64,000 bases of DNA, from positions 1-64,000 of IMG/VR virus record IMGVR_UViG_3300028388_004281, one strand, 5' to 3'. Position 1 is the stretch's first letter. The number at the start of each line of letters is the position of its first letter. The DNA comes from a virus. The notes under the pieces were generated by a model. It worked only from the letters and a program-made list of their open reading frames with translations. It was not told the origin of the DNA and searched no databases. Positions 8,063 through 16,517 of the stretch are shown in pieces. A program made the translations under genes and the position numbers.

Positions 8063-8303
8063 CGTGGACGAGCAGGAGCTGGACCTGTGGGGTACGCCCA
8101 CGCAGGGCCCGGTGGACCTCAGGACCAGCCCGAAGTTTCAGGAGATCGTCAGCATGCTGCACGAGCAGCCGCTGCTGGTGTCGCCCGTGCACGAGTGGCT
8201 GAAGGTCAAGCAGTCGCAGATGGCACAGGCTCAACTGGTCGTGCTGTACGGCCAAGAGCGAACCGAGCAGATGATGGAAGAGGCCAGACAAAGGGAGCGA
8301 TAA
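8022..8303 (+). CDS. Small hypothetical protein
   Basis: A 93-residue soluble, helical protein; GCGGAGGACAAGACG precedes the ATG. It overlaps the end of the previous gene by 41 bases in another frame. Contains FQEIVSMLHEQPLLVSP and a Gln-rich C-terminal helix. No function recognised. Confidence 0.5.
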   Translation: MGRVTEWMEKLSADVDEQELDLWGTPTQGPVDLRTSPKFQEIVSMLHEQPLLVSPVHEWLKVKQSQMAQAQLVVLYGQERTEQMMEEARQRER

Positions 8304-8305
8304 CA

Positions 8306-8503
8306 ATGGCGGAAAAGATATACCAGTTCCGAATCACGGCGGAGGTCGTGGACCAGAATGGTGACAGGATGTTCGATGCCCATGTCACCTACGAGAACAT
8401 GGACTACGGCAACGTGGTGGTCGTGGAGAAGGCCATCGTGGGCATGCTGGAACACCTCAGCCAGTTCGGCGAGGAGAAGGCCAAGACCAAGGGAAAAAAC
8501 TGA
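8306..8503 (+). CDS. Small hypothetical protein
   Basis: A 65-residue protein with GGGAGCGATAACA upstream. An N-terminal beta part (YQFRITAEVVDQNGDR) is followed by a helix and a lysine-rich tail (KAKTKGKN). No recognised motif. A stable hairpin follows the stop codon. Confidence 0.55.
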   Translation: MAEKIYQFRITAEVVDQNGDRMFDAHVTYENMDYGNVVVVEKAIVGMLEHLSQFGEEKAKTKGKN

Positions 8504-8504
8504 C

Positions 8505-8534
8505 CGGTGCCGAGGGACAGCCTCGGCAGTACCG
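8505..8534 (+). terminator. Hairpin after small gene
   Basis: TGCCGAGG (8508-8515) pairs with CCTCGGCA (8521-8528) around GACAG. The outer CGGT/ACCG can extend it with a two-base bulge. No U run follows, so it may be a processing or partial termination site. Confidence 0.4.
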
Positions 8535-8586
8535 ACACGTGATGACGTGGCTTCGATAACAACGGGAGCGTTTCTGGAAGTGATGT

Positions 8587-9096
8587 ATGGATCCTGCGGA
8601 ATGGCATGGATACGTGAACGACGGGGCGCTCGCGGCATTCGCCGTGTTCATCGTGTGGGCGCTCTGGCGAGCTGCGAATTCGGTGAGCAACAAAGTGTGG
8701 CCGCTGGTGAACCGCTACGTCGGCAGCACCGAGGAACTGCACAATGCTCTGAAGGAGAACCAGGACAAGCAGCACGAGCTATGTATGGGGCACCAGCGGA
8801 CGATCAACGGGCTGTCCGAGAGCGTCTCCGTCAACACGGGGATACAGCAGGAGCAGTGCCAGCACCTGCGGCGGCTGGTGGACATCCACGAGAAACCCGG
8901 CGAAGTGGTCAGCCAGTCCATAGCGCAGACCGAGGAGATGCACCGACACATGCAGAAGGAGAAGCGGGTTGTACTGCACATGTGCGAGATATGCCGCAGG
9001 GTGGTGCACGAGAACTTCGAGGACACGGCGGAGTCGGTGGATCCTCTGCTGCGAGAGGTGGAGAGGTTGATCCAGGATTCGGGTGAAGTGGAGTGA
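8587..9096 (+). CDS. Membrane-anchored coiled-coil protein
   Basis: A 169-residue protein. An N-terminal transmembrane helix (ALAAFAVFIVWALWRAANSV, about residues 14-33) is followed by long charged helices with heptad character (STEELHNALKENQDKQ, QCQHLRRLVDIHEKPGE). A CEIC pair lies near 137-140. Topology (short N-terminus, one helix, long soluble part) is that of an inner-membrane spanin or tail-associated membrane protein. Candidate lysis-accessory gene only. Confidence 0.45.
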   Translation: MDPAEWHGYVNDGALAAFAVFIVWALWRAANSVSNKVWPLVNRYVGSTEELHNALKENQDKQHELCMGHQRTINGLSESVSVNTGIQQEQCQHLRRLVDIHEKPGEVVSQSIAQTEEMHRHMQKEKRVVLHMCEICRRVVHENFEDTAESVDPLLREVERLIQDSGEVE

Positions 9097-9152
9097 GAAC
9101 TGTACTTTGGCACTGCAGCGCCAAGCCGGGGCTGCATGAGCAGGAGTGAACA

Positions 9153-9320
9153 GTGAAGAAAACATACGTGGTGCGTGTGGTACTTCAAGGGACCGTCGAG
9201 CTGGCCGACCATGGCTACACGTTCGGGCCGTTCGACGACTATCGTGCCGCCGAGGAGTGCGTGATTGCACTGGCCGGGCGGGACAACGTGCGTGGGGCAA
9301 TGATCGAGGAAGCAGAATAG
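9153..9320 (+). CDS. Small hypothetical protein (55 aa), GTG start
   Basis: A GTG start with AGGAG 6 bases upstream. The 55-residue product (starting MKKTYVVRVVLQGTVELA) has a beta-alpha-beta look (TFGPFDDYRAAEECVIALAG). Coding is supported by the ribosome site and fit between neighbours; no family recognised. Confidence 0.5.
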   Translation: MKKTYVVRVVLQGTVELADHGYTFGPFDDYRAAEECVIALAGRDNVRGAMIEEAE

Positions 9321-9331
9321 GGGAATAGGCT

Positions 9332-9637
9332 ATGGCAACGTATATCGAACTGCGGGGGCTGTACGGTAACGGCGACCTGGAAAACAAGGTCGAAGTCGCG
9401 TGTATCGTGGCAGCAGAATCCATTCGCAACGAGGACGCGGGAACCACGAACCATGCCAACCGATTGGTGTGGGCCAAGAGCGCGTTCTCCAACCCGAACA
9501 CCGTGGCTGTGCAGATGTTGATGGCACTGCTGGCGGCCAACAAGGATTTGACGGTGGCCCAGATCGAAGGGGCCAGCGATGCGGCCATTCAAACTGCAGT
9601 TGATAATGCCGTGGACATCTTCGCTGACGGGAGCTAG
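9332..9637 (+). CDS. Small virion-associated protein, putative
   Basis: A 101-residue mostly helical protein (NKVEVACIVAAESIRNED, ANRLVWAKSAFSNPNTVAV, then AQIEGASDAAIQTAVDNAVD). The VAAESI and RxxWA pattern is common in small proteins near phage tail or fibre genes, but no activity is known to me. It opens the block of adhesion-type genes. Confidence 0.5.
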   Translation: MATYIELRGLYGNGDLENKVEVACIVAAESIRNEDAGTTNHANRLVWAKSAFSNPNTVAVQMLMALLAANKDLTVAQIEGASDAAIQTAVDNAVDIFADGS

Positions 9638-9641
9638 TTAG

Positions 9642-10097
9642 ATGGCCAATAAGATATTGTGGGCCACGGAGACAGCCGCCACGCTGTTGAGCACTGAACT
9701 CAATAACGTGGCAGACGATGCTGTGGCAGTGGACGGGGCAGACTACGATAACGCCACCAACAAGTACCAGTTTGCGGATTTCCTGTTCTACGGGACGTTT
9801 GATGCAGCCTGCGACTCCGGTGCGTACGTCGAGCTGCACATCTTCTACAAACTCGACGGGACCAACTACGGCGATGGCGAAGACGGGGACGTTGCTGCGC
9901 CTGTAGCCAGCGGCAATTCTTTGGTAGGTGTGTTCAGCATCGGTGCCGACGCTGGGCCGATCTATCAGCAGGTGACCGGCGTTCAGTTGTCGCCGTTCGC
10001 GTTTAGAGCAGCAGTGAAGCTGGTCACTGGCCAGGATCTGACGGCAGTCGATACCCATTTCCTGAAGATGTATCCCTACAACCACGAAGTGCAATAG
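9642..10097 (+). CDS. Beta-rich hypothetical structural protein
   Basis: A 151-residue acidic, Gly/Asp/Tyr-rich protein (FYKLDGTNYGDGEDGD) predicted all beta. It starts 4 bases after the previous stop and is followed within 2 bases by the LamG-type gene. Composition and context suggest a fibre or baseplate component; no family recognised. Confidence 0.45.
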   Translation: MANKILWATETAATLLSTELNNVADDAVAVDGADYDNATNKYQFADFLFYGTFDAACDSGAYVELHIFYKLDGTNYGDGEDGDVAAPVASGNSLVGVFSIGADAGPIYQQVTGVQLSPFAFRAAVKLVTGQDLTAVDTHFLKMYPYNHEVQ

Positions 10098-10098
10098 C

Positions 10099-11646
10099 GT
10101 GCGACAGCGACCGCCGACATTTCGGGTAAACCAACGCAGCTCGCTGGCCAGCAATTTGGTTTTCGCGGGTCTAGGTGGCGGTGCGTCAACGCTAAAGTAC
10201 GCGGACGCGAGCGGCCACGACAACCACGGCACGCTGACCAACATGGCACCGGCGACGGATTGGGTGTGGGTGCCGGAGCTGGGGCGGTTCGGAAGTGCTC
10301 TCAATGGGTCGAACCAATACATTATTCTTCCGCAGATATACAGCGGAACAACAGTCGGAACAATATGCGCATGGGCGAAAAAAAATAACACGACCGGAGA
10401 CACGCGACTTGTAAATGCTGGATCTTATCTTTCACGGCTATATTTGTACGTCAATGGCGCTACACTAACAGCACGATTTGGTGGGCAATCAGCATTTACG
10501 GGAGGCACAATCACAGCATCACAATGGCATCACCTGGCAGTAACATGGTCTGGGGCTTCAGCTACTTTGTACCTGGATGGTGTCGCGTCTGGCACTGGAA
10601 CAGGTGCCGCTGGTGGCGATCAATATTGTCAGATCGGATGCTATGACGATCCTGGCGCGCCGACCGCATTCTGGCCTGGTGGCGCATCAGATGTGCTGAT
10701 GTATTCTGGTCACGTCCTCTCCCTCTCCGAGATCCAGCAGCTCGCCGACCCGTCGAACGTAATGCTTAGCGGGCTGATCCTGCCGCCACGACGGCGGGTG
10801 TGGGCGGTGCCTGCGGCGGCGGGTGGCGATATAACAGGCTCGGCTTCCGTGAGTCTCACGGCGTCCGGCACGCTGTCCGCAAGCGGAGACCTGTCGGGCT
10901 CTTCCAGCCTGTCGATCACGTCGTCTGGCAGTCTGGCCGGTGGAGGGGCCGTGAACGGCTCCGGTGCATTATCGTTCTCGGCGTCAGGATCGTTGCAAAG
11001 TCGTGGAGACCTGTCTGGCACCTCCAGCCTGTCGCTCGCGGCATCCGGTTCGTTGTCGGCCGCTGGATCGTTGGCCGGCAGTGGCAGCATTGATTTGTCG
11101 GCAGCGGGATTCCTGACGGCGTCCGGTGCGTTGTCAGCCTCTGGTGCCATGTCCCTGACAGGGGATGGCTCCATGCAGGCTGGTGGTGCTCTGTCCGGCA
11201 CGTCGTCTCTGTCGCTGACTGCCAGCGGAGCCATGTACCCGCCCGGCGCACTGGTGTCCGAGGCAACCATCAGTCTGGCTGCTTCTGGTGCGTTGACGGG
11301 CAAGGGCTCGCTGACGGTCGAAGCGACTATAGGCTTGGAAGCATCCGGCGTTCTGACCGGCAAGGGCTCGCTGTCTGCGACGGGGTCGCTCGTCGTAGGG
11401 GCCGAAGGCGATCTGCAGAACGGCACACCTGGTGCGGTGTCGGGCACGTCCGGCATCGCAATCGGCATGACAGGGGCTCTGACCGGCAGAGGTCTGCTGT
11501 CGGGGACCGTTGACATGGCATTGTCGGCGGCAGCTGCCGCGATCGATGCTGCTGCTGAAGAGACAGCTCGCAGATACGTGCTCAGCTACACAAACACCCG
11601 CCTGGTCATAACGGGCGACGGTGATCGAACTACTCTGGTCATATAG
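10099..11646 (+). CDS. LamG-domain adhesin with Ser/Gly repeat stalk
   Basis: A 515-residue protein from GTG. Residues 15-215 form a concanavalin-like LamG/Laminin_G_3 jelly-roll: HGTLTN, SALNGSNQYI, QWHHLAVTWSG, ATLYLDGVASG, then LSLSEIQQLADPS. Residues 245-480 are about a dozen imperfect repeats of 17-20 residues of the form SGSSSLSITSSGSLAG, likely a beta-helical or extended stalk. LamG modules bind carbohydrate. It is probably a receptor-binding or capsid-adhesion fibre. The LamG-coding part is more AT-rich than the repeat part, suggesting domain replacement. Confidence 0.65.
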   Translation: MRQRPPTFRVNQRSSLASNLVFAGLGGGASTLKYADASGHDNHGTLTNMAPATDWVWVPELGRFGSALNGSNQYIILPQIYSGTTVGTICAWAKKNNTTGDTRLVNAGSYLSRLYLYVNGATLTARFGGQSAFTGGTITASQWHHLAVTWSGASATLYLDGVASGTGTGAAGGDQYCQIGCYDDPGAPTAFWPGGASDVLMYSGHVLSLSEIQQLADPSNVMLSGLILPPRRRVWAVPAAAGGDITGSASVSLTASGTLSASGDLSGSSSLSITSSGSLAGGGAVNGSGALSFSASGSLQSRGDLSGTSSLSLAASGSLSAAGSLAGSGSIDLSAAGFLTASGALSASGAMSLTGDGSMQAGGALSGTSSLSLTASGAMYPPGALVSEATISLAASGALTGKGSLTVEATIGLEASGVLTGKGSLSATGSLVVGAEGDLQNGTPGAVSGTSGIAIGMTGALTGRGLLSGTVDMALSAAAAAIDAAAEETARRYVLSYTNTRLVITGDGDRTTLVI

Positions 11647-11657
11647 GAGAATTGCGC

Positions 11658-12056
11658 ATGTCGGCGTCGAACTATCTGGAAAATGCACTGCTAGACCACT
11701 TGTTCGGAAAGTCTACGTATGCGTCGCCCACGACGATCTACGTAGCGCTGCTGACCGATGCCCCGGACGAGACGGGCACGGCTGGCAGCGACTTCACGGA
11801 GGCGGATTACACGAGCTACGCCCGAGTCAGCACCACCGACTCCGACTGGAACAGCGCCAGCGGCGGGTCGCTGACCAACGGCAACGCCATCACGTTCCCG
11901 GCCTGCACGGGCGGCAGCAGCACGGTGACTCACTTCGCCTTGCTGGATCAGGCGCAGAACTTGCTGGTGACCGGTGCATTGGACAGCTCCCTGGCCGTGT
12001 CGAATGGCATCACTCCTGAGTTTGCGGCCTCGGCACTTACTTGCACGCTGGACTAA
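11658..12056 (+). CDS. Tail fibre-like protein (gp80-type family)
   Basis: A 132-residue protein; TAGGAGA lies upstream and the ATG is chosen over a TTG six bases earlier. The opening YLENALLDHLFG, followed by PTTIYVALLTDAP, is a widespread signature of a small structural protein family encoded next to phage fibre genes. The C-terminal half is beta. Probably a virion protein; biochemical function unknown. Confidence 0.6.
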   Translation: MSASNYLENALLDHLFGKSTYASPTTIYVALLTDAPDETGTAGSDFTEADYTSYARVSTTDSDWNSASGGSLTNGNAITFPACTGGSSTVTHFALLDQAQNLLVTGALDSSLAVSNGITPEFAASALTCTLD

Positions 12057-12060
12057 CACC

Positions 12061-12408
12061 ATGGCAGCTCAAACGCACAGAGTGCGAGTTGGCGACACGC
12101 TCACGCCGTTCAAGTTCCAGCTGAAGTATCTGGACGAGGACACGGGCACCTACCTGGCCTACGACCTGACGAGCAAGAGCGCCTATCTCGTGATCGAAGA
12201 CGAAGCCGGGAATGACGTTGTGGCTGGCACAGCGGCGGCCAATGAGTGCACGGTCACCGACGCATCGAACGGCAAGGGGGAGTACGACTTCAAGTCTACC
12301 GAGGTGGATGACTCGGGCCTGTTCTACATGTACGTTCAGGTATACTCGGGGGACGAGCGAGTCAGCTTCCCCGACAAGGACAAGCAACTCAGGCTGTTGG
12401 TTCAATAA
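12061..12408 (+). CDS. BppU-N-like immunoglobulin-fold baseplate/fibre protein
   Basis: A 115-residue beta protein: DTLTPFKFQLKYLDEDTG, SAYLVIEDEAGNDVVAG, GKGEYDFKSTEVDDSGLFYM, YVQVYSGDERVSFPD. This order (RxGDT start, strands, then GxYxFxxxDVxxxGxYxxx) matches the N-terminal domain family of baseplate upper proteins, which docks fibres to the baseplate. Starts 4 bases after the previous stop. Confidence 0.5.
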   Translation: MAAQTHRVRVGDTLTPFKFQLKYLDEDTGTYLAYDLTSKSAYLVIEDEAGNDVVAGTAAANECTVTDASNGKGEYDFKSTEVDDSGLFYMYVQVYSGDERVSFPDKDKQLRLLVQ

Positions 12409-12422
12409 CAGGAGATCAAACA

Positions 12423-12893
12423 ATGGCGTCCAAGGTATTCATCACAGCGATCAACGAGATCATGACGGCGTACTTCGTCACGCCCGGCAACGACATCAAG
12501 TGCAAGCTTTGCATGTCCAACAACACGTGCGCCACGGACGCGTTGGACGGCAGCGTGCAGTACCTGACCGACGTGTCGGACCTGGACGAGTGCGACGCCA
12601 CGGGCTACGCGGACACTACGCTCACCACGCCGAGCAACGCCGTGGACGACGCCAACGACCGGGCGGAGTTCGACGACAGCGGTGCGGCATCGGTGGTGTT
12701 CAGCGGACTGGGCGGCGACGGCACGCGGGACTACAGCGGCGTGCTGCTGTACCGCGAGGGCGGCGACACGGGGACCGCCACGGACGACGAGTGCATCGCC
12801 TGGCTGGAGTTCGGATCGGCCGTGTCGAAGGAAAGCACCTCAGTGACAGTCACTTGGAATGCCGAGGGCATCATCCAGGGCGCCAACGCGTAA
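12423..12893 (+). CDS. Hypothetical structural protein
   Basis: A 156-residue acidic protein with AGGAGATCAAACA upstream. Contains CKLCMSNNTC and later DYSGVLLYREGG and ECIAWLEFG, with predicted beta sandwich character. Similar small proteins accompany the gp80-type fibre gene. No function assigned. Confidence 0.5.
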   Translation: MASKVFITAINEIMTAYFVTPGNDIKCKLCMSNNTCATDALDGSVQYLTDVSDLDECDATGYADTTLTTPSNAVDDANDRAEFDDSGAASVVFSGLGGDGTRDYSGVLLYREGGDTGTATDDECIAWLEFGSAVSKESTSVTVTWNAEGIIQGANA

Positions 12894-12948
12894 CACATGA
12901 TCATTGGCGAGACTGCTGCAAAGATAACTAGATCGGAGAGGACATGAA

Positions 12949-13992
12949 ATGGGCATCCTCCACATGAACACGGCCGACGTGGGCGACGACAGCCTCTGGC
13001 AGTCGAGCACTCTCACGGTCAGTTCTACGCAAGCCAGGACTGGAACCTACTCCTTTGCACAGGGCGCTGCTGGGCGGGGCGTAGCTTCTTTTCAGAGCAC
13101 GGATGAGGGATACATGCGATCCGCATATTTCGTGACTGATGGCGCAACGCATTCCTTGCAAGGCCACTTCGGGATTGCGCTGAAAGAGGGTTCCAGGTAT
13201 CACCTGATACTGTTCGTCGATGCCACGAATGGCGCGCTGGAGCTGTATCGCCAATCTAGTTCGAATTTGCTGGCCTCTGAGTCTGGCGGTGCTGCGAAGG
13301 CGACGTGGGGGGCGATCGAGATATATTGGTTGATCGCCAACGCGGGCGGCCGATGCACCGTCAAGGTGAACGGTACCACTCTGATTGATTTCACGGGGGA
13401 CACCCAAAATGCCGGCGTTGGGGTTGTCAATGCCATCGAAATCGGCGCGATTGATGGAGGTGGATGGGGCTCTGCAAGCACTCTGCCCGTGTACCACGAC
13501 GACATCATGGTGCGAGACGATCAGTGGCCGTATCGTGGTGGCATTCATGTACTGGTGCCCGATGCCGCTGGTGATTACGAGCATTGGAGCACCGCAGGAC
13601 CTCCAGGAACTGCCACGTCTACCGGCACCGGCTACGGTTACGTGGACGAACTGCCCACCAGCTACGAAGACTACCTTTGGACTGACGGCACTGTGGGAGG
13701 CACTGAGCATCTGTGCCACATAACCACGTTGGAAGACAACGTGTGGAACATTCGCGGAGTTGGTGTGCACGTGAACAATCGTTCCGACGAGTCGAGCGAT
13801 GCGTTCGTGCGTACCCTGCTGCTGCCAGCCGACGGGGGCGCCTCTGTCGAGGTTGGCAGCGACTGGGGTGTTGAAACCTATCAGTCCTGGGCTCGCACGT
13901 TCTATGCGGTGAACCCGCACGACGCGGCAGTGTGGGAGAAGGCCGACATAGACGACGTGCAGATCGGAGTGGAGTCTCGTGTTCCTGCATAG
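12949..13992 (+). CDS. LamG-like adhesin, copy 1 of tandem pair
   Basis: A 347-residue beta-rich protein. Residues 23-200 are LamG-like (TVSSTQARTGTYSF near the start; RCTVKVNGTTLIDFTG, then VYHDDIMVRDDQWPYRG). The C-terminal half (HVLVPDAAGDYEHWS, YEDYLWTDGTVGGTEH) is shared in layout with the next gene. Such proteins recur in phages of aquatic bacteria next to fibre genes and probably bind surface glycans. Confidence 0.55.
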   Translation: MGILHMNTADVGDDSLWQSSTLTVSSTQARTGTYSFAQGAAGRGVASFQSTDEGYMRSAYFVTDGATHSLQGHFGIALKEGSRYHLILFVDATNGALELYRQSSSNLLASESGGAAKATWGAIEIYWLIANAGGRCTVKVNGTTLIDFTGDTQNAGVGVVNAIEIGAIDGGGWGSASTLPVYHDDIMVRDDQWPYRGGIHVLVPDAAGDYEHWSTAGPPGTATSTGTGYGYVDELPTSYEDYLWTDGTVGGTEHLCHITTLEDNVWNIRGVGVHVNNRSDESSDAFVRTLLLPADGGASVEVGSDWGVETYQSWARTFYAVNPHDAAVWEKADIDDVQIGVESRVPA

Positions 13993-14001
13993 GGGTGAAT
14001 C

Positions 14002-14997
14002 ATGGGCATCATAGCGGCGCTGACCGCCGATCTACAAGACATCAACGTCTTCGATACGGTTGCAGGAACTACCACTCCATCCGTGTCTAGTTCGCAGGCA
14101 CGCACGGGAAGTTACAGCTATTCCCTGACCGGCGGAAGCCCTACGGAACCTTACGTCAGGAAATCGGTCCCGATCCGTGCTGACTATTATGTTGGATTCG
14201 CGGCACGTACCACCGATAATACATCTAATATCATCCAGCTTAGATTCATGGAGGATTCGACTACCCACATCACGGTTTCTCTTGCTATCGATGATCTGGA
14301 AGTCTCGTGTATGAATGGTACGTGGCAAGTTATTACGAGTGCTCTGATTTCGGAATCGTTGTCTCCAAAGAACAAGTGGCAGTACTTCGAGGTCTATGCC
14401 AAGGTCGATGACACTGTGGGGCAGGTGATCGTCAAGATAGGTGGCAGGACGGTGATGACGGCCACTGGCGTCGATACGAGATATAGCGTGGGTGGTGTGG
14501 GGCAAATCAACACAATTCAGTTTCGGAATCCGTTCATTTTGAATTCACGAATTCACTACATCGACGACGTAGTTATTCGTGATGATGATTGGCCAGGGCG
14601 GGCATCATTGCGTGTGCTTGCCCCGACGGCGGATGGTACGGACGACAGTTGGTCGGCGTCGACGGGCAGCGACAAGTATGCCGTGTGCGACGACAATCCG
14701 CCAAACGATTACTCGGACTACATCTCTACAGATGCCACAGTGGCGAACACCAAGCAACTGTTTGACCCTGATACGCTTTCTGCGGGATGGCTCACGGCCA
14801 AATCGTTCGTAGCTGTCTACAATAGGGCCACCATGGATGACATAGCTACCGAGAACATCCGTGGCATTATCTACAACGGCTCGACCTACACGAATGGCGA
14901 GTCGACCGAGGTCGATGAGATGGGGTCGTCATATGCTTCTGCTTTCAAGGAAGTCACCAGCATGACCAGCATTGAGACTGGAGTGGAGACTTTGTAA
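14002..14997 (+). CDS. LamG-like adhesin, copy 2 of tandem pair
   Basis: A 331-residue paralogue of the preceding protein with the same milestones: VSSSQARTGSYSYS, GGRTVMTATG, YIDDVVIRDDDWPGRA, RVLAPTADGTDDSW, YSDYISTDATV and a closing TGVET. It starts 9 bases after copy 1. Sequence divergence is strong, so the duplication is old or the copies diversified under selection for different receptors. Confidence 0.55.
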   Translation: MGIIAALTADLQDINVFDTVAGTTTPSVSSSQARTGSYSYSLTGGSPTEPYVRKSVPIRADYYVGFAARTTDNTSNIIQLRFMEDSTTHITVSLAIDDLEVSCMNGTWQVITSALISESLSPKNKWQYFEVYAKVDDTVGQVIVKIGGRTVMTATGVDTRYSVGGVGQINTIQFRNPFILNSRIHYIDDVVIRDDDWPGRASLRVLAPTADGTDDSWSASTGSDKYAVCDDNPPNDYSDYISTDATVANTKQLFDPDTLSAGWLTAKSFVAVYNRATMDDIATENIRGIIYNGSTYTNGESTEVDEMGSSYASAFKEVTSMTSIETGVETL

Positions 14998-15686
14998 TGG
15001 CCAACGTGCGAGTCGACACGTCGCAGACGATCGTCAATGCCCCAACCGAGGCTACGTTGCAGGTCGGCAGCATGCACTCTGTGGTTGATCATGCCTTGGA
15101 GGTGACAGCACAGGTCGGCGGCATGCACGCACAGGTGGATTATGCCACGGAAGTGACGACGCAAATCGGCAACATGATGTTGCTGGTCGATGCTCAGATC
15201 AGCGGCGGTCAACCCGATCCTGTGGTGATTGAGTTCACGGTGCCTGCCGAGGCTTCCGCTGTGGGCGAGGTCAACAGCAGCACGGAACTGTCGCCCGTGG
15301 TGGTAGAGTTTTCCGTGGGTGCCGTGGGCGAGGTGATGACGGCGGCGGTCATCGAGTTTGCGGTGGCAGTGGCGAACGTTTCTGGCGACAACAACGCCCA
15401 CGTGATATTGCCCCCGACGGATCTCGTAATAGAGTTCCAGGGCGTGACGGTAGCCACCGGACAGGGGACCACGATAACCCCGCCCGTCATCGAATTCACG
15501 GCACCGGTCACGGCGGAGACGTGGGGATTGCGGACGGACGTGGACGACGTGCCGGTGATCGAATTCACGACCGCCAACAGGTCGTTCCAGATAGGGATCA
15601 TAACGGACCCGGTGGACGGGGGCGGCGGGTATCCCGCAGAGACCGGGCCTCCGCTGCTGCTGCCCAACGCGTGGAAATGTACTTGA
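14997..15686 (+). CDS. Repeat protein with PVVIEF-type beta repeats
   Basis: A 229-residue protein. The first 65 residues contain three related units (LQVGSMHSVVDHALEVT, AQVGGMHAQVDYATEVT, TQIGNMM). The rest contains about six strands of the form VVIEFTV/VIEFAV spaced 20-30 residues apart. Such repeats suggest a beta-solenoid or linker between adhesins. The ATG overlaps the TAA of the preceding gene. No enzyme motif. Confidence 0.5.
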   Translation: MANVRVDTSQTIVNAPTEATLQVGSMHSVVDHALEVTAQVGGMHAQVDYATEVTTQIGNMMLLVDAQISGGQPDPVVIEFTVPAEASAVGEVNSSTELSPVVVEFSVGAVGEVMTAAVIEFAVAVANVSGDNNAHVILPPTDLVIEFQGVTVATGQGTTITPPVIEFTAPVTAETWGLRTDVDDVPVIEFTTANRSFQIGIITDPVDGGGGYPAETGPPLLLPNAWKCT

Positions 15687-15699
15687 GAGAGGATAGACG

Positions 15700-16068
15700 A
15701 TGGCCAGAACCGAAGTGGACCTGACGGGCTGGGATGCCGGCGACACGACTCCCGGGCTGCTGCATCGAGGTGTGTTGTCGCTGACGGACGATGAGTCGAC
15801 GACCGGCGTGGCCGACGTGCGGGGCATGCCCATCGGTCGCATCCGCAACGAAAGCGGATCGCAGATCGTAGTCACGCTGTACGAGGCCGGCTCGGCCGAC
15901 GGGACGGCGATCAGCCTGTACGACCAGAACGGCGATGCCATACCCGCGCTGACCATTCCCGACGACTCGTCGCACGCGATACCGACGGATGCGCTGCTGT
16001 GCATCGAGTACTTGATTCTGAAACTGGCCAGCGGGACGGCGGAAGTGACGCTGCTGATGATGCGATGA
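15700..16068 (+). CDS. Beta-sandwich structural protein
   Basis: A 122-residue protein with GAGAGGATAGACG upstream. Strand-rich segments (GVLSLTDDES, SQIVVTLYEAGSADGTAISLYD, LCIEYLILKLASGTAEVTLLM) suggest a small jelly-roll. It is the last protein of the adhesion block and overlaps the gp10-like tail gene by 4 bases. Confidence 0.45.
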   Translation: MARTEVDLTGWDAGDTTPGLLHRGVLSLTDDESTTGVADVRGMPIGRIRNESGSQIVVTLYEAGSADGTAISLYDQNGDAIPALTIPDDSSHAIPTDALLCIEYLILKLASGTAEVTLLMMR

Positions 16069-16517
16069 TAACGGCCGAGATCAAAGGACTGGACAAGCTG
16101 CAGAAGGAGCTGAGGGCGTTGTCTCGCAAGGCGAAGGCAGGGGCGCGGGAGGACGTGATCGTGGGGTTCACGCAGTCGTACGCCATTTGGGTGCACGAGA
16201 TACAGGCCCGGCACAAGCCCGGCAAGCAATGGAAGTACCTGGAGTCGCCCGCCCGCAGGCTGGCTACGACCGGCGAGCTGATACGACTGATCAAGACGGT
16301 GTACGAGAAAACCAACAGCCTAACGTCGGGAATGACGCTAGCCGGATTGAGAATACAGCGCGAGGCACAGGAGATCGTGCCCATAGACACTGGTGCCCTG
16401 AGAGCAAGCGCGTTCACGGCCAAGGAATCGAACGTCGAAGCCAATGCGCGCCGGGCTTTTGCCGAGAGCGAATACAAGCGTATCGCTGGTGAATTTAAGA
16501 AGAAAAACAGAAAGTGA
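16065..16517 (+). CDS. Tail completion protein (HK97 gp10-like)
   Basis: A 150-residue basic protein; ATG overlaps the previous TGA. The N-terminal helix (LDKLQKELRALSRKAK) and the motif EIVPIDTGALRASAF are the typical signature of the HK97 gp10/Mu gpG neck family, which joins tail and head. Residues 28-60 include SYAIWVHE. Sits immediately before the tail terminator and tail tube genes, as usual. Confidence 0.65.
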   Translation: MITAEIKGLDKLQKELRALSRKAKAGAREDVIVGFTQSYAIWVHEIQARHKPGKQWKYLESPARRLATTGELIRLIKTVYEKTNSLTSGMTLAGLRIQREAQEIVPIDTGALRASAFTAKESNVEANARRAFAESEYKRIAGEFKKKNRK

